From Opitutaceae bacterium (GTDB taxonomy: Bacteria > Verrucomicrobiota > Verrucomicrobiia > Opitutales > Opitutaceae), in assembly GCA_005787865.1 (NCBI GenBank), contig SXZN01000046.1:1-10132 (forward strand): DNA of 10,132 nucleotides, read 5' to 3'. The notes beneath the pieces are model-generated. The model did not search any database, was not told the origin of the DNA, and was given only the letters and a program-made list of their open reading frames with translations. Position numbers and translations under genes: made by a program. Shown one piece after another: positions 7,748 to 10,132 of the stretch. How positions within the stretch are numbered: position 1 is the stretch's first letter; each line of letters starts with the position of its first letter.

Positions 7748-8413
7748 ATGAGTGCCGACATTGTCCCCAAGCTTCGTTTGCAGCCCAAGCTCCCGGGGGA
7801 TTCTGTTCGTGTATTGCCGGCGGTTGACTCGGCGCCGGCGGGAAGTCCGGCCCTCCCGTTGGCGGCAAAAACAGCGAGGGCGGCGCCAGAAAATTCTTCG
7901 CCGCGGCTGAACCCACTGCCTCCCGATCAGGCGGCGCCGAGATCAATCAAAAAATCTATTTTCATTTTTGCCGGAGTCGTTTTTTTATGGGCGCTGAGCT
8001 TCGGGATTTATTTTATCCTGCCGAAAAAAACTCAGCCGCTCTCGCCGCCGCCGGTAGCCGAACGCGTAACTCCGCTGAGCCCATCGATCGTCTTGGCCGC
8101 GCCGCCGCCGGCCGCGGTCGTGGTCTCGGCCGTCACGCTCATCGCCCCCGCGCCGGCCGTTACGCCTCCCTCGGCCGCGCCCGTCGGGCCCCCGGCCCCC
8201 TCCGCAATTTTTAAAGCCTGGGTGGAAGGCCTAAAAATTAATGGCGTCAGTGCCACCGATCGTCCCCGGATCTTGATTGATGGGACTGCCTATGCCGCGG
8301 GCGAGCTAGTTAATGAGCCGCTCGGTATCAGTTTCGTCGGTTACGAGCCGGCGACTCGCCTGCTCATTTTCAAAGACAAGACCGGCGCCACCGTTAAGCA
8401 TCGCCATCATTAG
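7748..8413 (+). CDS. Unrecognised single-pass membrane protein, Pro/Ala-rich linker, GspB/PulB-like C-terminal layout
   Basis: I do not recognise this 221-residue protein. A polar, Pro/Ala-rich segment of about 70 residues is followed by SIKKS and one membrane helix (residues 71-91, IFIFAGVVFLWALSFGIYFI). A low-complexity Pro/Ala/Val linker comes next (about 92-152). A compact C-terminal domain (about 154-221) opens FKAWVEGLKINGVSATDRPR, continues with ILIDGTAYAAGELV and ISFVGYE, and ends with the His-rich tail KHRHH. With basic residues before the helix, the C-terminus should face the periplasm. The repeated strand pattern (INGV, then IDGT, then GELV, then LIFKD) recalls the small C-terminal domain of type II secretion GspB/PulB proteins, but this is inference from layout and no secretion gene is nearby. 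A GTG at 7721 could extend the start by nine codons; ATG 7748 is preferred. Coding is supported by a long open frame with an ordered domain at its end. Confidence 0.75.
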   Translation: MSADIVPKLRLQPKLPGDSVRVLPAVDSAPAGSPALPLAAKTARAAPENSSPRLNPLPPDQAAPRSIKKSIFIFAGVVFLWALSFGIYFILPKKTQPLSPPPVAERVTPLSPSIVLAAPPPAAVVVSAVTLIAPAPAVTPPSAAPVGPPAPSAIFKAWVEGLKINGVSATDRPRILIDGTAYAAGELVNEPLGISFVGYEPATRLLIFKDKTGATVKHRHH

Positions 8414-8424
8414 TCGCGTGGTTG

Positions 8425-8452
8425 GCGCCTGCGCGTTGAGCGCTTAAGGCGC
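8425..8452. terminator. GC-rich hairpin at convergent junction, candidate bidirectional terminator
   Basis: GCGCCT (8425-8430) pairs with AGGCGC (8447-8452), and inside it GCGC (8431-8434) pairs with GCGC (8440-8443). This gives ten GC-rich base pairs around a five-base loop, with one bulge of three bases. The bulge (TTA, 8444-8446) is exactly the stop codon of the minus-strand MarC gene. The plus-strand gene ends 11 bases before the stem. No T-run follows on either strand, so this is not a canonical intrinsic terminator. It may slow polymerase or protect RNA ends. Confidence 0.45.
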
Positions 8453-9124
8453 GGCGAGCACTTCCTTAATGCTCCGCAATAGGTCGGGATCGGTCGCAAT
8501 GCCCAGCACTCCATTGACCACGAATTGCACCCCGATGCACATAATGAGAAACCCCATGATCTTGGTCATCGCGTTAACCCCGACCGGACCAATGATCGCC
8601 ACAATCTTACCGGACACACGCAGCATCGCGTAGGTGAGGGCGGCGATCGAAATAATGCCGGCGATGATCGCTAGATAGTCAGTCCAATGAGTCGCCAGCG
8701 AGGTGAAGCCGAGGGTGACCGCGATCGAGCCAGGACCGCTGAGCATCGGCATCGCGAGCGGGGAAAAAGAAATATCGGTTTTTTTGCGGGCGGCCTCGCG
8801 CTCCTCCTCATCGGGTTTGCCGAGTTTTTGCTGATTCGTCAGCATGCCCATGCCGATACCCGCCATTAAAATCCCCCCGGCAATGCGGAGGCCAGGAATC
8901 GAGATGCCAAAAAAATTCATGATAAAGGTGCCGCCAGTGAGTGCGCTCACCAAAATACAGATCATATAGAAGCAGCCTTTGCGGGCCTGCTCGCGGCGGC
9001 GGGCATCGCTGTCACCCTCCGTAATGGCCAGAAATGTTGGGGCGGCCGCGAGGGGATTAATGATGGGGAGCAGCCCCATGAAGGTTCCGAGAAAAATTGC
9101 CCAGAGGTGAATAACGTTAGACAT
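8444..9124 (-). CDS. MarC-family integral membrane protein
   Basis: This 226-residue protein has about six hydrophobic segments and is normal in length for the MarC/YchE/YhgN family. The duplicated NP/GP-type signatures are present: LLPIINPLAAAPTFL near residues 18-32 in the first half, and SPLAMPMLSGPGSIAV near residues 121-136 in the second. The last helices read GVNAMTKIMGFLIMCIGVQFVVNG, as in relatives. A charged cytosolic-type loop (KPDEEEREAARKK, about 103-115) separates the halves. Family members are inner-membrane proteins of unknown transport role; the old link of MarC to multiple antibiotic resistance has not held up, so no resistance role should be read from the name. The start at 9124 places the first helix at the N-terminus. 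It has no Shine-Dalgarno but does have an AT-rich CTTAGTTTTAAATCTC before the ATG. It lies 36 bases after the dihydrouridine synthase gene on the same strand. Confidence 0.92.
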   Translation of the reverse strand: MSNVIHLWAIFLGTFMGLLPIINPLAAAPTFLAITEGDSDARRREQARKGCFYMICILVSALTGGTFIMNFFGISIPGLRIAGGILMAGIGMGMLTNQQKLGKPDEEEREAARKKTDISFSPLAMPMLSGPGSIAVTLGFTSLATHWTDYLAIIAGIISIAALTYAMLRVSGKIVAIIGPVGVNAMTKIMGFLIMCIGVQFVVNGVLGIATDPDLLRSIKEVLAAP

Positions 9125-9160
9125 GAGATTTAAAACTAAGGTGAAACCATGAGGCCGCGC

Positions 9161-10132
9161 TCACCAAACATCAACGGGTCCTTTCGGCACGGGAATCGAT
9201 TCGCCTCGGCGGAGCGCGAGTTCTGCTGGGCTGAGCATAAAGGAAGCCACCATGGGTTCTGGCTGAAAGCGCGGAAGCAGCTCACCCGTTGCGTCAAGAA
9301 AAGGCGCGCGCCATTTTTCATAATTCACGAGGAGGGCTTCAAATTCTGCGCGGGTGCCAAATTGCGTAATCCCCTTTTTAAATTCTTTAGCGGGACCAAA
9401 GCGTTTCGCATACCAGCTCGCCGGTTTGCGAAAGAGGCGGCAGCCATGATCTTCGCCAAAGACCTCGATCATTAAATCGAGGTGACGGCGCATGACGTGC
9501 ACGCGTTCCCGGTAGCCAGCTTCGGGCCGGAGCTCGCCAGTTTTGAGGTAATGCTGGGTGTGCGTAAAAATCCAGGGATTATAAAAGGCCCCGCGGCCAA
9601 TGCTCACGCCGGCGCAACCGGTTTCATTGAACATATGGCGAGCCGCGGCCGGCGTGGTGACGTCGCCGTTACCAATGACAGGGATATTTTTCACCGCGGC
9701 CACCACGGCGCGAATGCCCGCTAAATTGACGGTTCCGCTGAAACCCTGCGCGCGGGTTCGGCCGTGCACAAAAATTGCGGCCACGCCGGTATCCTCGAGG
9801 ACGCGGGCTAGATCTGGGGCGGTCAGATTATTTTCATCCCAGCCCAGGCGCATCTTCGCGGTGATCGGGATTTTCACGGCGTCGACCATCCCACGCACGA
9901 GCCGCGCGGTCTTGGCTAGCTCTGTCATCATCGCGGAGCCACCGCCAATGCCGGTTACTTTTTTAACCGGACACCCCATATTGATATCAACGGAGGCAAT
10001 GCCCAGCGACTCTACGATGAGGGCGGCGTCGCGCATTTCTTCGGGCACCGCGCCGAAGAGTTGCACCGCGAGCCGTTGCTCAGCCGGAGCGGTGCGGATC
10101 ATTTGCAGGGCGCGCGGACTTTTTTCGATCAG
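9161..10132 (-). CDS. tRNA-dihydrouridine synthase, DusB-like (5'-truncated by window edge)
   Basis: The frame is open to the right edge, so the start lies beyond it; 323 residues are visible. By comparison with remembered DusB sequences about 45 N-terminal residues are missing, including the FMN-contacting APM segment. The enzyme reduces specific uridines of tRNA to dihydrouridine using FMN and NADPH. Visible hallmarks are AVQLFG, DINMGCPVKKV with the catalytic cysteine codon at 9971-9973, the GGGSAMM turn, ITAKMRLGW (substrate and FMN lysine), FVHGRTRAQGFSG, PVIGNGDVTT and SIGRGAFYNPWIF. The GCPVKKV form and the helical C-terminal domain (RLFRKPASWYAKRFG) look most like DusB, but the paralogue is not certain. 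A tail of about 49 residues after the usual end (9161-9310), closing with KGPVDVW, is longer than in E. coli DusB. ATG 10102 is internal to the domain and is not the start. Confidence 0.93.
   Translation of the reverse strand: MIEKSPRALQMIRTAPAEQRLAVQLFGAVPEEMRDAALIVESLGIASVDINMGCPVKKVTGIGGGSAMMTELAKTARLVRGMVDAVKIPITAKMRLGWDENNLTAPDLARVLEDTGVAAIFVHGRTRAQGFSGTVNLAGIRAVVAAVKNIPVIGNGDVTTPAAARHMFNETGCAGVSIGRGAFYNPWIFTHTQHYLKTGELRPEAGYRERVHVMRRHLDLMIEVFGEDHGCRLFRKPASWYAKRFGPAKEFKKGITQFGTRAEFEALLVNYEKWRAPFLDATGELLPRFQPEPMVASFMLSPAELALRRGESIPVPKGPVDVW

Noticed and set aside
7987..8256. Alternative frames in the Pro/Ala-rich part of the unrecognised membrane protein
   Set aside because: GC-rich repetitive codons keep several frames open; only the 7748-8413 frame has a membrane helix followed by an ordered C-terminal domain.
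9149..9475. Plus-strand open frame of 108 codons opposite the dihydrouridine synthase
   Set aside because: It is antisense to a clear Dus domain, has no recognisable family pattern, and is explained by the codon bias of the minus-strand gene.

Overview
The window is GC-rich, densely coded chromosomal DNA from a bacterium. Ten protein genes fill almost all of it. I see no rRNA, tRNA, insertion sequence, phage gene, CRISPR array or long repeat. The mix of protein families, the composition and the lack of Shine-Dalgarno sequences at the starts would suit a Verrucomicrobiota lineage such as Opitutales. That placement is a tentative inference, since no marker gene is present.

Layout. (1) Positions 1-5516 are a plus-strand run of five genes. 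They are a flavoprotein of the HI0933/BaiN-like family (its first few codons lie outside the window), an AEC-family permease, a TerC-family membrane protein, a secreted thioredoxin-fold protein and a secreted DUF885 putative metallopeptidase. Gaps are about 50-105 bases, so they may be partly co-transcribed. (2) Positions 5527-7644 are a minus-strand pair: an APC-superfamily amino-acid permease followed 42 bases later by a SpoU/TrmH-family RNA 2'-O-methyltransferase. (3) Positions 7748-8413 hold one plus-strand gene for an unrecognised single-pass membrane protein with a Pro/Ala-rich linker and a small C-terminal domain. It is divergent from the permease. (4) Positions 8444-10132 are a minus-strand pair: a MarC-family membrane protein and a tRNA-dihydrouridine synthase cut by the right edge.

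Themes. Four of the ten genes encode polytopic membrane proteins (AEC, TerC, APC, MarC). Two encode exported proteins that sit side by side, a CxxC thioredoxin-like protein and a DUF885 protein with an intact HExxxGHH motif. Two encode RNA-modification enzymes. Nothing suggests that these form one pathway; most look like housekeeping or general envelope genes.

Both convergent junctions carry a hairpin built around stop codons (5513-5530 and 8425-8452). None of the eight start codons inside the window has a convincing Shine-Dalgarno sequence. I found no convincing undescribed multi-gene system. The best leads are the unrecognised membrane protein at 7748-8413, the two stop-codon hairpins and the apparently SD-independent starts.
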